Source: Aureibaculum sp. 2308TA14-22
Lineage (GTDB): Bacteria > Bacteroidota > Bacteroidia > Flavobacteriales > Flavobacteriaceae
DNA: 64,000 nucleotides
Reading direction: 5' to 3'
NCBI RefSeq assembly: GCF_040538665.1
Contig: NZ_JBEWXT010000001.1
Span: forward strand, 1,080,501 to 1,144,500
Shown here one piece after another: positions 17,282-26,353 of this stretch. The notes under the pieces were generated by a model. That model saw only the letters and a program-made list of their open reading frames with translations, was not told where the DNA came from and made no database searches. The first letter of the stretch is position 1. Each line of letters starts with the position of its first letter. The position numbers and the translations under genes are program-made.

Positions 17282-18037
17282 TTGCTTACAAAAAGAATCA
17301 TACCGTGTTTAGATATCAAAAACGGACGTACCGTTAAGGGCGTAAATTTCGTGGATTTAAGAGATGCCGGAGATCCCGTTGAGTTGGCGGCCATTTACGC
17401 GGAAAATGGAGCGGACGAACTGGTGTTTTTGGATATTTCCGCCACGGAAGAACGAAGAAAAACCTTAGCAGATTTAGTATTGCATGTTTCGGAAAAAGTA
17501 AATATACCGTTTACCGTTGGCGGTGGTATTTCATCTATTGAAGATGTAGATGTCTTGTTAAAATGTGGTGCAGACAAAGTTTCTATCAATTCTTCGGCAG
17601 TTAAAAATCCTGATTTAATCAATCAGTTATCGGCAAAATTTGGAAGTCAATGTATAGTAGTAGCCATTGACGCTAAACAAATTAACGGAAAATGGAAAGT
17701 GCATTTGGTGGGAGGTAAAGTCCCAACGGAATTGGACTTATTTGTATGGGCCAAAGAAGTAGAGCAAAGAGGAGCCGGAGAAATCTTGTTTACTTCCATG
17801 GATCATGACGGTACAAAAAATGGATTTGCTAATAAAGCTCTGGCCAAATTATCAACGGAATTGAATATTCCTATAATTGCATCGGGAGGTGCTGGTAACA
17901 ATCAACATTTTATTGATACTTTTGTAGATGGAAAAGCAGATGCAGCTTTGGCAGCAAGTGTTTTCCACTTTAAAGAAATTGAAATCAATGCCTTGAAAAA
18001 GGACTTGAAAAATCATAATATCCCTGTTAGGCTTTGA
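17282..18037 (+). CDS. hisF: Imidazole glycerol phosphate synthase, cyclase subunit
   Basis: HisF uses ammonia from HisH to convert PRFAR to imidazole glycerol phosphate and AICAR. The 251-residue TIM barrel begins at a TTG codon (17282), with [19 protein letters not shown] placing the catalytic Asp at residue 11 as in the family. The second catalytic Asp is D130 (CIVVAIDAK). FTVGGGISS and [13 protein letters not shown] are typical phosphate and cyclase motifs. It follows hisA after 2 nt. Its partner glutaminase HisH is not encoded in the window. Confidence 0.95.
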   Translation: MLTKRIIPCLDIKNGRTVKGVNFVDLRDAGDPVELAAIYAENGADELVFLDISATEERRKTLADLVLHVSEKVNIPFTVGGGISSIEDVDVLLKCGADKVSINSSAVKNPDLINQLSAKFGSQCIVVAIDAKQINGKWKVHLVGGKVPTELDLFVWAKEVEQRGAGEILFTSMDHDGTKNGFANKALAKLSTELNIPIIASGGAGNNQHFIDTFVDGKADAALAASVFHFKEIEINALKKDLKNHNIPVRL

Positions 18038-18064
18038 TTTACTGGGGACTAACCTACGAACTAA

Positions 18065-18661
18065 ATGAAGATAGATTTTAACAAAAATAATGACGGACTC
18101 GTACCCGCGATAATCCAAGATGCAAATACAAAAAACGTATTGATGTTGGGCTATATGAATAATGAAGCCTACGAAAAAACTATTGACACCAAAAAAGTTA
18201 CTTTTTTTAGCAGAACCAAAAACAGGTTGTGGACTAAAGGCGAGGAAAGCGGTAATTTTCTGAATTTAGTAGATATTAAGTTAGATTGCGATTACGATAC
18301 GTTGTTAGTCAGTGTTAATCCAGTCGGGCCAACTTGCCATAAAGGAACCGATACTTGTTGGGGAGAAGAAAATAAAACCAATTTCGAATTTCTATCTGAA
18401 TTAGAAAAAATTATAAAAGAAAGAAAGGAAAACGCTGACGGTAAAAAGAGTTATGTAGCTTCACTTTTTGAAGAAGGCATTAATAAAATTGCCCAAAAAG
18501 TAGGTGAAGAGGCTGTGGAAACCGTTATTGAGGCCAAAGACAATAATGATGACTTGTTTTTAAACGAATCTGCCGACTTACTTTTTCATTACCTTGTTTT
18601 GTTACAGGCCAAAGGCTTTACCTTGGCGGATATTGTGGAAGTACTGAAAACAAGACACTAG
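18065..18661 (+). CDS. hisI: Bifunctional phosphoribosyl-AMP cyclohydrolase / phosphoribosyl-ATP pyrophosphatase
   Basis: This 198-residue HisIE fusion catalyses steps two and three of histidine synthesis. The HisI half (1 to about 110) has VLMLGYMNNEAY, FFSRTKNRLWTKGEESGN, the metal-binding DCDYDTLLV and CHKGTDTCW. The HisE half (about 110-198) has SYVASLFEEGINKIAQKVGEEAVETVIEA and the ESADLLFHYLVLL helix. It lies 27 nt after hisF and ends the histidine block. Confidence 0.95.
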   Translation: MKIDFNKNNDGLVPAIIQDANTKNVLMLGYMNNEAYEKTIDTKKVTFFSRTKNRLWTKGEESGNFLNLVDIKLDCDYDTLLVSVNPVGPTCHKGTDTCWGEENKTNFEFLSELEKIIKERKENADGKKSYVASLFEEGINKIAQKVGEEAVETVIEAKDNNDDLFLNESADLLFHYLVLLQAKGFTLADIVEVLKTRH

Positions 18662-18695
18662 ATTCAACTAGTGCCTTGTTTAATAAAGTCGCAAG

Positions 18696-19112
18696 TTAAC
18701 TAAGCCACCCTTTGGCAATTCCTTTTTTAGAAAACCACCATAAGAAAAGGGCTACAATAACAATCATAGGCGTCATTATATTCGCCATTTTTAATGAAAA
18801 TGTTAGGTAACTCATTTGGATGATTACTGCAATTAATGAAATAAGAAAAAGAGGTCTAGCCCATTTTTTTCTTAATAACAAAGCAATGCACCCTAATAGT
18901 CCGCCAAAAACGGCAATAGCAAAAACAGCTACGTACCATGAAGGTACATTATTGGCTATTTCGATTTGTTCATCACTTAACATTGACTTCCACCGTTCTG
19001 TTTGGTAGGCTTGCCCCAAGTATTGGTCAACGCCCATTGCGTTCCATAGCAAGGCTACTACACTTACTATCCAAAACCAGATAGGAGGTTTGGTTGTTGT
19101 TGAATTTGTCAT
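18696..19112 (-). CDS. Four-helix membrane protein of unknown function
   Basis: This 138-residue protein has four predicted membrane segments (IWFWIVSVVALLWNAMGVDQYL; WYVAVFAIAVFGGLLGCIALLL; PLFLISLIAVIIQMSYLTF; ANIMTPMIVIVALFLWWFS) and an extracytoplasmic loop with EQIEIANNVPSW. Similar small proteins are sometimes labelled sugar transporters, but the sequence gives no support for a transport role. It is convergent with hisIE. Confidence 0.65.
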   Translation of the reverse strand: MTNSTTTKPPIWFWIVSVVALLWNAMGVDQYLGQAYQTERWKSMLSDEQIEIANNVPSWYVAVFAIAVFGGLLGCIALLLRKKWARPLFLISLIAVIIQMSYLTFSLKMANIMTPMIVIVALFLWWFSKKGIAKGWLS

Positions 19113-19219
19113 AATGATTTGGGTTTAGTTAATATAAAGTTTTGGTTAATAGTTGATTAACTATGGCAAGGTATGAAAATATTTTAAATTCAAGGATTTT
19201 TAAAGTCTAGAAACTTTCT

Positions 19220-19227
19220 TACCTTTG
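19220..19227 (+). promoter_or_regulatory. -7 promoter box for the DUF2461 gene
   Basis: TACCTTTG matches TAnnTTTG 18 nt before the ATG at 19246. Confidence 0.5.
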
Positions 19228-19245
19228 GATGAAATCGAATAAATT

Positions 19246-19923
19246 ATGGCAACTACTGTACCTCAAAAAGCAATTACTTTTTTTAAAAAACTTGAAAAAA
19301 ACAATAACCGCGAGTGGTTTAACGAACATAAGCCTGAATTCAAAGCTATTGAGGTAGAAGTAAAACAATTTTACAACGAATTGCTCAATAAAATGCAAGA
19401 GTATGACGAGATTGATAAATTAAAAATGTTTCGAATCTACAGGGATGTGAGATTTTCTAAAAACAAGGATCCGTACAAAACGCATTTTGGAGGTTCTTTT
19501 CACAGACAAAAACCGCAATTAAGAGGTGGTTATTATTTGCATATTGCTCCAGGAGATTCTTTTATAGCCACTGGTTTTTGGCAACCTGCTAAAGAGGATT
19601 TGTTTCGAATTCGTAAAGAATTTGAACAGGATGCCACGGAAATAAGAGCCATATTAGACAATAAAAAATTCAATCAAGTTTGGGGTAATTTTGTAGGCGA
19701 TGAAGTTAAGACCGCACCCAAAGGTTTTAGCAAAGAGCATGAAAACATTGATTTGATCCGTAAAAAGCAATTTATTTTCACTAAAAAATATACCGACAAA
19801 GAAGTTACATCTTCCAATTTTATAAATGAAGTCAATTCAGCTTTTAAAGCCATTCGCCCTTATTTTGACTATATGAGCGAGGTTTTAACAACCGATTTAA
19901 ATGGAGTTTCTTTAATTGATTGA
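19246..19923 (+). CDS. DUF2461 family protein
   Basis: This 225-residue soluble protein belongs to the DUF2461 (TIGR02453) family. It shows FFKKLEKNNNREWFNEHKPE near the N-terminus, FRIYRDVRFSKNKDPYKTHFGGSF, GGYYLHIAPGDSFIATGFWQP, and a conserved Phe/Tyr-rich end (FKAIRPYFDYM). Function is unknown. The gene stands alone with its own promoter box. A GC-rich palindromic repeat follows it. Confidence 0.85.
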   Translation: MATTVPQKAITFFKKLEKNNNREWFNEHKPEFKAIEVEVKQFYNELLNKMQEYDEIDKLKMFRIYRDVRFSKNKDPYKTHFGGSFHRQKPQLRGGYYLHIAPGDSFIATGFWQPAKEDLFRIRKEFEQDATEIRAILDNKKFNQVWGNFVGDEVKTAPKGFSKEHENIDLIRKKQFIFTKKYTDKEVTSSNFINEVNSAFKAIRPYFDYMSEVLTTDLNGVSLID

Positions 19924-19959
19924 TTTCCTTAAACTTTTTATTTTAGATTAGATTTAATT

Positions 19960-20036
19960 CCTGCCCTTTATCCTGAGCGGAGTCGAAGGGTCAAGGGGAG
20001 GTGCCGTCCCGATAGCTATCAGTAGGCCGAGGGGTC
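19960..20036. repeat. GC-rich dispersed repeat
   Basis: Between DUF2461 and the GIY-YIG gene, the sequence TCCTGAGCGGAGTCGAAGGG is followed by CCGTCCCGATAGCTATC. This is a familiar style of extragenic repeat in flavobacterial genomes and is strikingly GC-rich against its surroundings. Confidence 0.55.
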
Positions 20037-20385
20037 AATTAAACCAAACTGCATACCGCATTCTTCTTAATTCCAATGCTAATTTTTCTTCCATTTCCAA
20101 AGCTTCAGCTCTTGTTTTTATGGGATTGATATGATTGTATAAACTCGGACGTAAATACATACCGTATTTTTCTACAATATTAGAGGAGATTTTATACCCT
20201 TTTTTATTTCTATGACCTGTTTTATGTTGCTTAAAACGTTCTTCTGGTGTCTTGCTTGTCATTCCCACGTATAAACATTGCAACACACCATTAAATTGTG
20301 GATTTGCAGCTCTAAACCGAGTATTCTCAGTAAATACACGCTTGGACAATTCTATCACATAAACATAATATTCGGTTTTTGACAT
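20035..20385 (-). CDS. GIY-YIG superfamily nuclease-like protein
   Basis: I start this at the ATG 20383-20385 (MSKTEYYVYVIEL), because the upstream alternative at 20424 adds unconserved residues and runs toward the operator repeats. The 116-residue product has a GIY-YIG-like layout: YYVYVIEL as strand one, CLYVGMTSKTPEERFKQH with the conserved Gly and Arg, then an EALEMEEKLALELR helix carrying the expected Glu. Such stand-alone domains are usually DNA nucleases or repair proteins. The substrate is unknown. It is divergent from the SatD-family gene, so the 29-bp repeats may control both. Confidence 0.65.
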   Translation of the reverse strand: MSKTEYYVYVIELSKRVFTENTRFRAANPQFNGVLQCLYVGMTSKTPEERFKQHKTGHRNKKGYKISSNIVEKYGMYLRPSLYNHINPIKTRAEALEMEEKLALELRRMRYAVWFN

Positions 20386-20428
20386 GTTGTAAGATTCTTT
20401 ATTCAACAAAAATACAAATTCCAATTTT

Positions 20429-20507
20429 ATTAGCCCACAGACTAATATTACACAATTATTAGCCCACAGACTAATATTATACCATTATTAGCCCACAGAC
20501 TAATATT
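20429..20507 (+). repeat. Three 29-bp tandem repeats, operator-like
   Basis: Three identical 21-bp units at 20429-20449, 20458-20478 and 20487-20507 are spaced exactly 29 bp apart. Each contains the inverted repeat TTAGcccacagaCTAA; the 8-bp spacers are AT-rich and differ. The last unit ends 5 nt before the -7 box of the SatD-family gene. The regular spacing and dyad symmetry suggest an autoregulatory operator array. Confidence 0.7.
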
Positions 20508-20512
20508 TTTCA

Positions 20513-20520
20513 TATATTTG
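20513..20520 (+). promoter_or_regulatory. -7 promoter box for the SatD-family gene
   Basis: TATATTTG matches TAnnTTTG and ends only 4 nt before the ATG at 20525, implying a leaderless or nearly leaderless transcript. The operator repeats occupy the region where the -33 element would lie. Confidence 0.6.
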
Positions 20521-20524
20521 TGGT

Positions 20525-21175
20525 ATGCAAACAGTAATAACAGGAGATTTAATTGACTCTACTAGCTATACATCACAAGAACTAGATACTATTCTTACGG
20601 TTGTAAATACCGAATTTGAATACTTTAGAAACGAATACAATACGGATTTTAAAATATTCAGGGGCGATAGTTTTCAGGGTGTTGTGCTAGATTCATCACT
20701 GGCTCTTGAATTGGTGCTTATTATTAAAACAGCAGTAAATAAAATTCCTGCAAAGGATAAGAAAACAAATGGATTGACCGATTTTAGAATTGCTATTGGT
20801 ATTGGTAATATCAATTTAAAACGCGATTCTATTTTAGAATCGAATGGCGAGGCTTTTCAATTTTCGGGCAGGACACTGGACACGATGAAAGGCGATTATC
20901 CACGTTTATTGTTAACAACCGCAGACGAAAATCTAAATGACGAATTTAATGTACATTTTGCCTTGTTGGATAGTGTAACCAGCAAGTGGAGCGTGGCTTC
21001 CGCCGAGGTAGCTTACTACTTGTTAAAAGGGAAGAAAGAGACAGAAGTTGCAGAGATATTAGGTATCAATCAATCTGCAGTTAACCATCGCAAAAAAGCA
21101 GCAAATTGGGATGCTGTGGCTTTATTGTTAAAGCGTTATGGAAAAGCGATTAGCAATTATGTAAAATCTAACTAA
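20525..21175 (+). CDS. SatD family protein with C-terminal helix-turn-helix
   Basis: This 216-residue protein resembles the SatD family: N-terminal MQTVITGDLIDSTSYT, then FKIFRGDSFQGVV, DFRIAIGIGNI and SNGEAFQFSGRTLDTM, reminiscent of a degenerate nucleotidyl-cyclase fold. The last 50 residues (TEVAEILGINQSAVNHRKKA) form a helix-turn-helix. Three dyad repeats sit immediately upstream, so it probably regulates its own expression. The DUF3307 gene follows after 2 nt, and this SatD-DUF3307 pair is a recurring arrangement. The molecular role is unknown. Confidence 0.75.
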   Translation: MQTVITGDLIDSTSYTSQELDTILTVVNTEFEYFRNEYNTDFKIFRGDSFQGVVLDSSLALELVLIIKTAVNKIPAKDKKTNGLTDFRIAIGIGNINLKRDSILESNGEAFQFSGRTLDTMKGDYPRLLLTTADENLNDEFNVHFALLDSVTSKWSVASAEVAYYLLKGKKETEVAEILGINQSAVNHRKKAANWDAVALLLKRYGKAISNYVKSN

Positions 21176-21177
21176 AA

Positions 21178-21909
21178 ATGGGCAATAACATCCTAATCAT
21201 GTTACAATTACTACTGGCTCATGTGCTTACCGATTTTGTATTCCAAAATACGAAGATGGTCAAACATAAACGTAATTATAAGGGCAAGTCGTGGTATTTG
21301 TACGTGCATAGTTTGTTGGCAGGGGTATTAACCTACATTTTTTTACAGGATTGGGATGCATTTGTAATTCCGATAGTCATTACCATCACACATTTTTTTA
21401 TAGACTTATGGAAATTGCATCAAAAAAAGGACAATCTAAAGTATTTTATCATAGACCAGCTGTTACATCTGATTGTCATTGTTATGGCATGGTTGTACCT
21501 TATAGATGGGTTTTCAGCAGTATTGCCAGAAATAGCAGGATTTTTTTCATCTACAACAGCGTTGGCTATTGTAATTGGGTATATAACCGTTATTTTTCCG
21601 GTAGGTTTTATTATTGGCAAAGCTACTGAACGTTGGCAACAGGAAATAGCCAAGGAGGGAGAGCAGCACAGTTTAAAAAAAGCGGGACGCTATATTGGTA
21701 TTTTTGAACGAATTTTAGTATTAACCTTTATTTTAATTAATAATTTTGCTGCCATTGGTTTTTTGATAGGAGCGAAGTCCATTTTACGCTTTAGTGATAC
21801 CAAAGGGGCAAGAAAGCAAACAGAGTATGTGCTTATCGGTACGTTGATGAGTTTTGCCATTTGTATTATTATCGGATTGTTTATAACGTTTATAATAAAT
21901 CAACAGTAA
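21178..21909 (+). CDS. DUF3307 family membrane protein
   Basis: This 243-residue membrane protein has about six hydrophobic segments and the family start LLLAHVLTDFVFQ, then WYLYVHSLLAGVLTYIF and a histidine-rich stretch (ITHFFIDLWKLHQKK, FIIDQLLHLIVIV). It follows the SatD-family gene by 2 nt and overlaps the DUF72 start by one base (TAATG). Function is unknown. Genetic linkage to SatD is the main clue. Confidence 0.8.
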   Translation: MGNNILIMLQLLLAHVLTDFVFQNTKMVKHKRNYKGKSWYLYVHSLLAGVLTYIFLQDWDAFVIPIVITITHFFIDLWKLHQKKDNLKYFIIDQLLHLIVIVMAWLYLIDGFSAVLPEIAGFFSSTTALAIVIGYITVIFPVGFIIGKATERWQQEIAKEGEQHSLKKAGRYIGIFERILVLTFILINNFAAIGFLIGAKSILRFSDTKGARKQTEYVLIGTLMSFAICIIIGLFITFIINQQ

Positions 21910-22799
21910 TGAAATTTGGAAAAGTAGAGCATCCTGAACTTATTGATTTTACGATACCTGAGGATCATCCCAAAACCAAGGAAATACTAAAACGTACTAA
22001 AGATAATAATCCTTTGGAAGTTTATGTGGGATGTGCCAAATGGAATAGACAAGATTTAAAAGGGTTCTATCCTAGAGGAACAAAAGATGAGCTGGTTTAT
22101 TACGCATCACAGTTCAATAGTATTGAGCTGAATGCTACTTTTTATCGATTTTTTCCGCCCGAGCAATTTGAAAAATGGTACGAAAAAACGCCATCAGATT
22201 TTAAATTCTTTCCAAAATTAAACCAAGAAATTAGTCACTGGAAACGATTGAACGAAGTAGAAGAATCCATTAAAAATTATGTGTATGCGGCATCTAATTT
22301 AAAAGAAAAGCTCGGAACGGTTTTTTTACAAATGCATAGTAATTTTGCCCCCAAAGATATGGATAGGGTGGTGGAATTTGCTGAAAATTGGCCAAAAAGT
22401 ATTCCATTGGCTATTGAATTTAGACATACAGATTGGTATAACGACGCTAATGTTGCCAATGAATTGTATCAATTATTAGATGAAAACAACATCGCCAATG
22501 TATTGGTAGATACCGCCGGGAGAAGAGATTTGATGCACATGCGTTTAACGAATAATGAGGCTTTTATCAGATATGTAGGAGCAAACCATGAGAGTGATTA
22601 TGATCGTTTGGACGATTGGGTAGTGCGACTTAATGAATGGGTCGGTCTTGGATTAAACAAAATCCATTTTTTTGTACATCAAAATTTAGAGCTGGCATCC
22701 CCATTATTATCAGCACATTTTATAGAGAAACTAAACACCTCATTAGGTACAGATTTGACTATACCTAAGCTAAATTTACCACCAAAAACCTTATTTTAA
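21909..22799 (+). CDS. DUF72 (YecE-like) protein
   Basis: The start is ATG 21909, which overlaps the DUF3307 stop by one base; a longer frame beginning at 21861 would read into the previous gene. The 296-residue TIM-barrel-like protein shows VYVGCAKWNRQDLKGFYPRGT, NSIELNATFYRF, FKFFPKLNQEISH, LGTVFLQMHSNFAP, LAIEFRHTDWY and HFFVHQNLE. DUF72 proteins are widespread and of unknown function. It is probably in the SatD operon. Confidence 0.85.
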   Translation: MKFGKVEHPELIDFTIPEDHPKTKEILKRTKDNNPLEVYVGCAKWNRQDLKGFYPRGTKDELVYYASQFNSIELNATFYRFFPPEQFEKWYEKTPSDFKFFPKLNQEISHWKRLNEVEESIKNYVYAASNLKEKLGTVFLQMHSNFAPKDMDRVVEFAENWPKSIPLAIEFRHTDWYNDANVANELYQLLDENNIANVLVDTAGRRDLMHMRLTNNEAFIRYVGANHESDYDRLDDWVVRLNEWVGLGLNKIHFFVHQNLELASPLLSAHFIEKLNTSLGTDLTIPKLNLPPKTLF

Positions 22800-22802
22800 T
22801 AT

Positions 22803-23162
22803 ATGCAATTTCATACCAGAAAATGGGTAAAACCCGAAGATCTTAATCCAAACGGAACATTGTTTGGAGGTACGCTACTATCTTGGATAGATGAGGAAGC
22901 AGCTCTCTGTGCCATAATTGAATTGAATAATAATAGAATAGTAACCAAGAGCATCTCTCAAATAGATTTTCAAAGTTCTGCCAGACAAGGCGATATTATT
23001 GAAATTGGAATTGAAGTAGTAAAATATAGAATGGCGTCAATTGTTATGGCTTGCGAAGTCAGAAATATAAGAACTCAAGAGACCATTTTAACAATTGATA
23101 GTATAGTTATGGCAAATTTAGATGATAAAGGTAGGCCAAGAAGACACAGTAAATCTGCTTAG
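22803..23162 (+). CDS. Hotdog-fold acyl-CoA thioesterase
   Basis: This 119-residue hotdog-fold enzyme is of the YciA/BFIT type, hydrolysing acyl-CoA. Features are DLNPNGTLFGGTLLSWIDEEAA, with the catalytic Asp/Glu pair in the long helix, and IDFQSSARQGDIIEI, RMASIVMACEVRN. It starts 3 nt after DUF72 and probably ends the operon. Confidence 0.85.
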   Translation: MQFHTRKWVKPEDLNPNGTLFGGTLLSWIDEEAALCAIIELNNNRIVTKSISQIDFQSSARQGDIIEIGIEVVKYRMASIVMACEVRNIRTQETILTIDSIVMANLDDKGRPRRHSKSA

Positions 23163-23198
23163 TAGCCAGCCTATATCGGTTACATTTCATAAGAACCT

Positions 23199-24461
23199 TT
23201 ACTTCTTTAAACTACTTAACCCCTGAATGTCTTCAGAGCTAGGTTCTTGGTATAATTGCAAATCGAAATGGGGCACAGCAGCAACCAGATGTTCAAAAAT
23301 ATCTGCCATAATATGCTCATAATTAATCCAGCGTTTATCCCTAGAAAACGTATAGATTTCTAACGGAATTCCTTTAGCGGTAGGTTCTAAATGGCGGGTC
23401 ATAATCATCATATCCTCATTAATAGCGGGATTTTCACTTAAATACAAATCGCAATATTTTCTAAACAAACCTAAATTGGTCTGGTTACGCCCGTTAATAA
23501 TTAAAGATTTATCAAAATTATGTTCCGTATTGTACTCGTCAATATCTTTTTGTCGGTGAGCGATATAATCCGTCAAAATTTGAATTTTTGAAAACTTTTT
23601 TAAATCAGAGGGAGATAAAAACTTTATACTATTAGTTTTAATAATAAAAGCTCTTTTAATTCTTCTCCCACCACTTTCCTGCATCCCTCTCCAGTTTTTA
23701 AATGAATCGGAAATTAAAGCATAGGTAGGGATGGTGGTAATGGTTAAATCCCAGTTTTTTACTTTTACAGTTGCTAAATTGATTTCAACTACATCACCGT
23801 CTGCACCATATTTTTCCATACTTATCCAATCGCCAATACGCACCATATCATTTATAGATACTTGAATACTAGCTACAAAACCTAAAATAGTATCTCTAAA
23901 AATTAATAATAGTATAGCGGAAGCTGCACCAAAAGTAGCTAAGAATTTTACGATGCTTTGACCCGTAATTTCAGAAAAAATAAAAATGGCACCAATAAAC
24001 CATAAAAATATTATAATAACCTGAGTATAACTATCTAAAGGTTTATCCTTGAAATGCTCTTTTTGTTTTAAATAGTTTTTTGTAGTTTTTATTATGCTTC
24101 TGAAAATCCAAACCACTAAAATAATAAGATATACATCTGTAATTTTAATTAAGTAAGTTTTCCACAATTCAAAGTCAGCTAGGACAAGGGGAATTACTTT
24201 TCTTAAAATAATAAATGGAACAATATGAGCTACGTATTTAGGGAAGTTACCTTTGACCAAGAAATCATCATAGGTAGTTTTGCTTTTAATGGTAAAAGTT
24301 TGGAATGCTTTTACTATAATCTTTTTGAAAGCATAATCGATTACTAACAACAGTACAATTATAATAATTGAGTTTACCAATAGGTTTATATATATGGCAA
24401 CCTCATCCGTAACATTATTCTGTATTAAAATATCGTAAAACCAATTAAAGTATTTGCTCAT
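23199..24461 (-). CDS. MscS-type mechanosensitive ion channel
   Basis: This 420-residue inner-membrane protein has about five N-terminal membrane segments. The pore helix and beta domain follow: TFGAASAILLLIFRDTILGF, VSINDMVRIGDWISMEKYGADG, TTIPTYALISDSFKNWRGMQ. The latter words match the YbdG-like subgroup of MscS channels, which open under membrane tension. The C-terminal 150 residues form the cytoplasmic part. It is divergent from a thioesterase gene. Confidence 0.88.
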   Translation of the reverse strand: MSKYFNWFYDILIQNNVTDEVAIYINLLVNSIIIIVLLLVIDYAFKKIIVKAFQTFTIKSKTTYDDFLVKGNFPKYVAHIVPFIILRKVIPLVLADFELWKTYLIKITDVYLIILVVWIFRSIIKTTKNYLKQKEHFKDKPLDSYTQVIIIFLWFIGAIFIFSEITGQSIVKFLATFGAASAILLLIFRDTILGFVASIQVSINDMVRIGDWISMEKYGADGDVVEINLATVKVKNWDLTITTIPTYALISDSFKNWRGMQESGGRRIKRAFIIKTNSIKFLSPSDLKKFSKIQILTDYIAHRQKDIDEYNTEHNFDKSLIINGRNQTNLGLFRKYCDLYLSENPAINEDMMIMTRHLEPTAKGIPLEIYTFSRDKRWINYEHIMADIFEHLVAAVPHFDLQLYQEPSSEDIQGLSSLKK

Positions 24462-24515
24462 TTTAAGGTGTAATTTATGGGTTTTAATTAGCTTGCAAAA
24501 CTAAAGAAAATTTTA

Positions 24516-24938
24516 ATGTCAATGAATGATAAAATCCCATCAGATAAAGTATCCTTTCAACATTCTTTTAAAGTTACTTTAGAAGATATTGACGGGCTGG
24601 GTCATGTAAATAATGTAACCTACCTAAAATGGACTCAGCAAGTGGCCGGTATGCACTGGGAAAAACTATCTTCGGAAAAAATGAGAGAAAATGTAATGTG
24701 GTTTGTACTACGACATGAAATCGATTATGTGCAACAGGCGTTTGTTAATGATGCAATTATAGTTTACACATGGATAGAAGATGCAAAAGGTGCAAGATCA
24801 AACCGTATGTTCCGTATTTATCGTGATGATGAACTGTTAGTAAAATGTAAAACCACTTGGGCCTTAATCGATGTTAAAACGCAAAAACCCAAACGAATTG
24901 AGGATGAAATTATGGATTTGTTCGTTAAAAATGATTAG
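24516..24938 (+). CDS. 4-hydroxybenzoyl-CoA thioesterase-like hotdog protein
   Basis: This 140-residue hotdog-fold thioesterase has the conserved substrate loop DIDGLGHVNNVTYLKW, where the Asp and the HVNN element form the active site, and HEIDYVQQAFVNDAIIVYTWIE. It resembles the YbgC/FcbC group. Its 3' end overlaps the convergent dipeptidase gene by 4 nt. Confidence 0.85.
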   Translation: MSMNDKIPSDKVSFQHSFKVTLEDIDGLGHVNNVTYLKWTQQVAGMHWEKLSSEKMRENVMWFVLRHEIDYVQQAFVNDAIIVYTWIEDAKGARSNRMFRIYRDDELLVKCKTTWALIDVKTQKPKRIEDEIMDLFVKND

Positions 24939-26278
24939 CTTTTTGCTTGAATTTCTTTGGCAACTTTTTGTACATCGTCAAGCACACGCAATAAATTACC
25001 ACTCCACAATTTACTTATCTGGTTTTCAGTATATCCACGCTTTACCAATTCAAGTGTAACATTAAATGTTTCTGAAGCGTCTGACCAACCTTCAATACCT
25101 CCGCCACCATCAAAATCAGAGCTTATTCCTACATGGTCAATACCAATTAAATCAACCATATAATCAATGTGATCTACAAAATCAGAAACATCAACAGCCC
25201 CAGGAGCATTGCTCATGGTTTTCATTTTACCATTTACAATAGGTCTTGCCTTCATATAAGCGGCATAATAAGCATCTCTTTCTGATCCAGCTAATTTTCT
25301 TGCCGTACCTCTGTCTAGCCATTTTATACCTAAAGAATCAAATACTTTTTCATATACGCTTCGTTCAAACTCACTTCTTTTATTCTGTTTGTCACCATGC
25401 ACGTAAGTAGCCAAGGCTACCGTTTGCACAACACCATTCTTTTCTTTAATCAGTTTTAACACTTCATCATTTAAATTTCTGCTATGTTCGCTTACGGTTC
25501 TTGCAGATGAGTGAGATGCAATTACTGGTGCTTTTGACAAAGCAATTGCTTGTTTATTGGCTTCAATTGAAGGGTGCGATAAGTCAATCATTATACCGAA
25601 TTTGTTCATTTCTGCTATAACTTCTTTACCTAATTCACTTAAACCATTATGCAACCATTTATTATCCTTTTCGCCAGTATTTGAATCTGCTAATTGACTA
25701 TGTCCATTATGAGCTAAAGACATATATCTGGCTCCTAAATCATAAAATTTCTTAACATTGCTAATATCCATTCCAATAGGATACCCATTCTCAACACCAA
25801 TCATGGCAATTTTTTTACCTTCAGCATTTAATTTTCTAACGTCATCAGAAGTTAATGCTAGTCCAATCTGATCTGGTGCAATTTCTTCTGTCAATCTATG
25901 AATAGCTTCAAACTTTGCCATTGCATTGGCGTAGGCCTTTTTGTATCCAGCCTTGTTTAAATCTCCTTGACCGGTATAAACGATAAACCAAGCAACATCT
26001 AATCCACCTTCTTCCATTTTAGGTAAGTTTACCTGACTTTCTAGCCGTTGTGTATAATTTTTTTCTTTGGTAAAGTTGGCAACATTTATATCCGCATGTG
26101 TATCTAAAGTGATAACACGTTTGTGGATTTGTTTTGCATAAGCTAATGTGTCTTTTATTTCCGTTTCAACAATTTCGGTATCTGTCGAGTCTTTTGCGGT
26201 ATTAGTGTTATCGGCTTTTTTGTTCATGTTGCAAGAAGTCAAAACTAAGAGTGCGGTAAAAAATAAAACGGTTCGCAT
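24935..26278 (-). CDS. Membrane dipeptidase (M19), lipoprotein
   Basis: This is a zinc dipeptidase of the renal-dipeptidase family M19, anchored as a lipoprotein: LVLTSC with the lipidated Cys at residue 16. The metal motif TLDTHADINVANF (HxD, His61/Asp63) is followed by MIGVENGYP, LAHNGHSQLADS, MIDLSHPS, ASHSSART and HIDYMVDLIGIDHVGISSDFDGGGG. It is 447 residues long. It probably hydrolyses dipeptides in the periplasm. Confidence 0.92.
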   Translation of the reverse strand: MRTVLFFTALLVLTSCNMNKKADNTNTAKDSTDTEIVETEIKDTLAYAKQIHKRVITLDTHADINVANFTKEKNYTQRLESQVNLPKMEEGGLDVAWFIVYTGQGDLNKAGYKKAYANAMAKFEAIHRLTEEIAPDQIGLALTSDDVRKLNAEGKKIAMIGVENGYPIGMDISNVKKFYDLGARYMSLAHNGHSQLADSNTGEKDNKWLHNGLSELGKEVIAEMNKFGIMIDLSHPSIEANKQAIALSKAPVIASHSSARTVSEHSRNLNDEVLKLIKEKNGVVQTVALATYVHGDKQNKRSEFERSVYEKVFDSLGIKWLDRGTARKLAGSERDAYYAAYMKARPIVNGKMKTMSNAPGAVDVSDFVDHIDYMVDLIGIDHVGISSDFDGGGGIEGWSDASETFNVTLELVKRGYTENQISKLWSGNLLRVLDDVQKVAKEIQAKS

Positions 26279-26327
26279 GGCTATAAATTTAAGTTTGGTT
26301 TAAGCGATAAAAGTAGGGATAATTATT

Positions 26328-26335
26328 TATATTTG
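26328..26335 (+). promoter_or_regulatory. -7 promoter box for the lipoprotein gene
   Basis: TATATTTG matches TAnnTTTG 18 nt upstream of the ATG at 26354. The TTG inside it cannot therefore be the translation start of that gene. Confidence 0.6.
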
Positions 26336-26353
26336 AATCAAAATCCAATCAAT

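Noticed and set aside
20429-20507. Possible CRISPR array
   Set aside because: Only three units exist, the spacers are 8 bp and AT-rich, and the array abuts a promoter. This fits an operator, not CRISPR. No cas gene is present.
26333-26353. Upstream TTG start for the lipoprotein gene
   Set aside because: The TTG lies in the -7 box TATATTTG and would place extra residues before a perfect lipoprotein signal.
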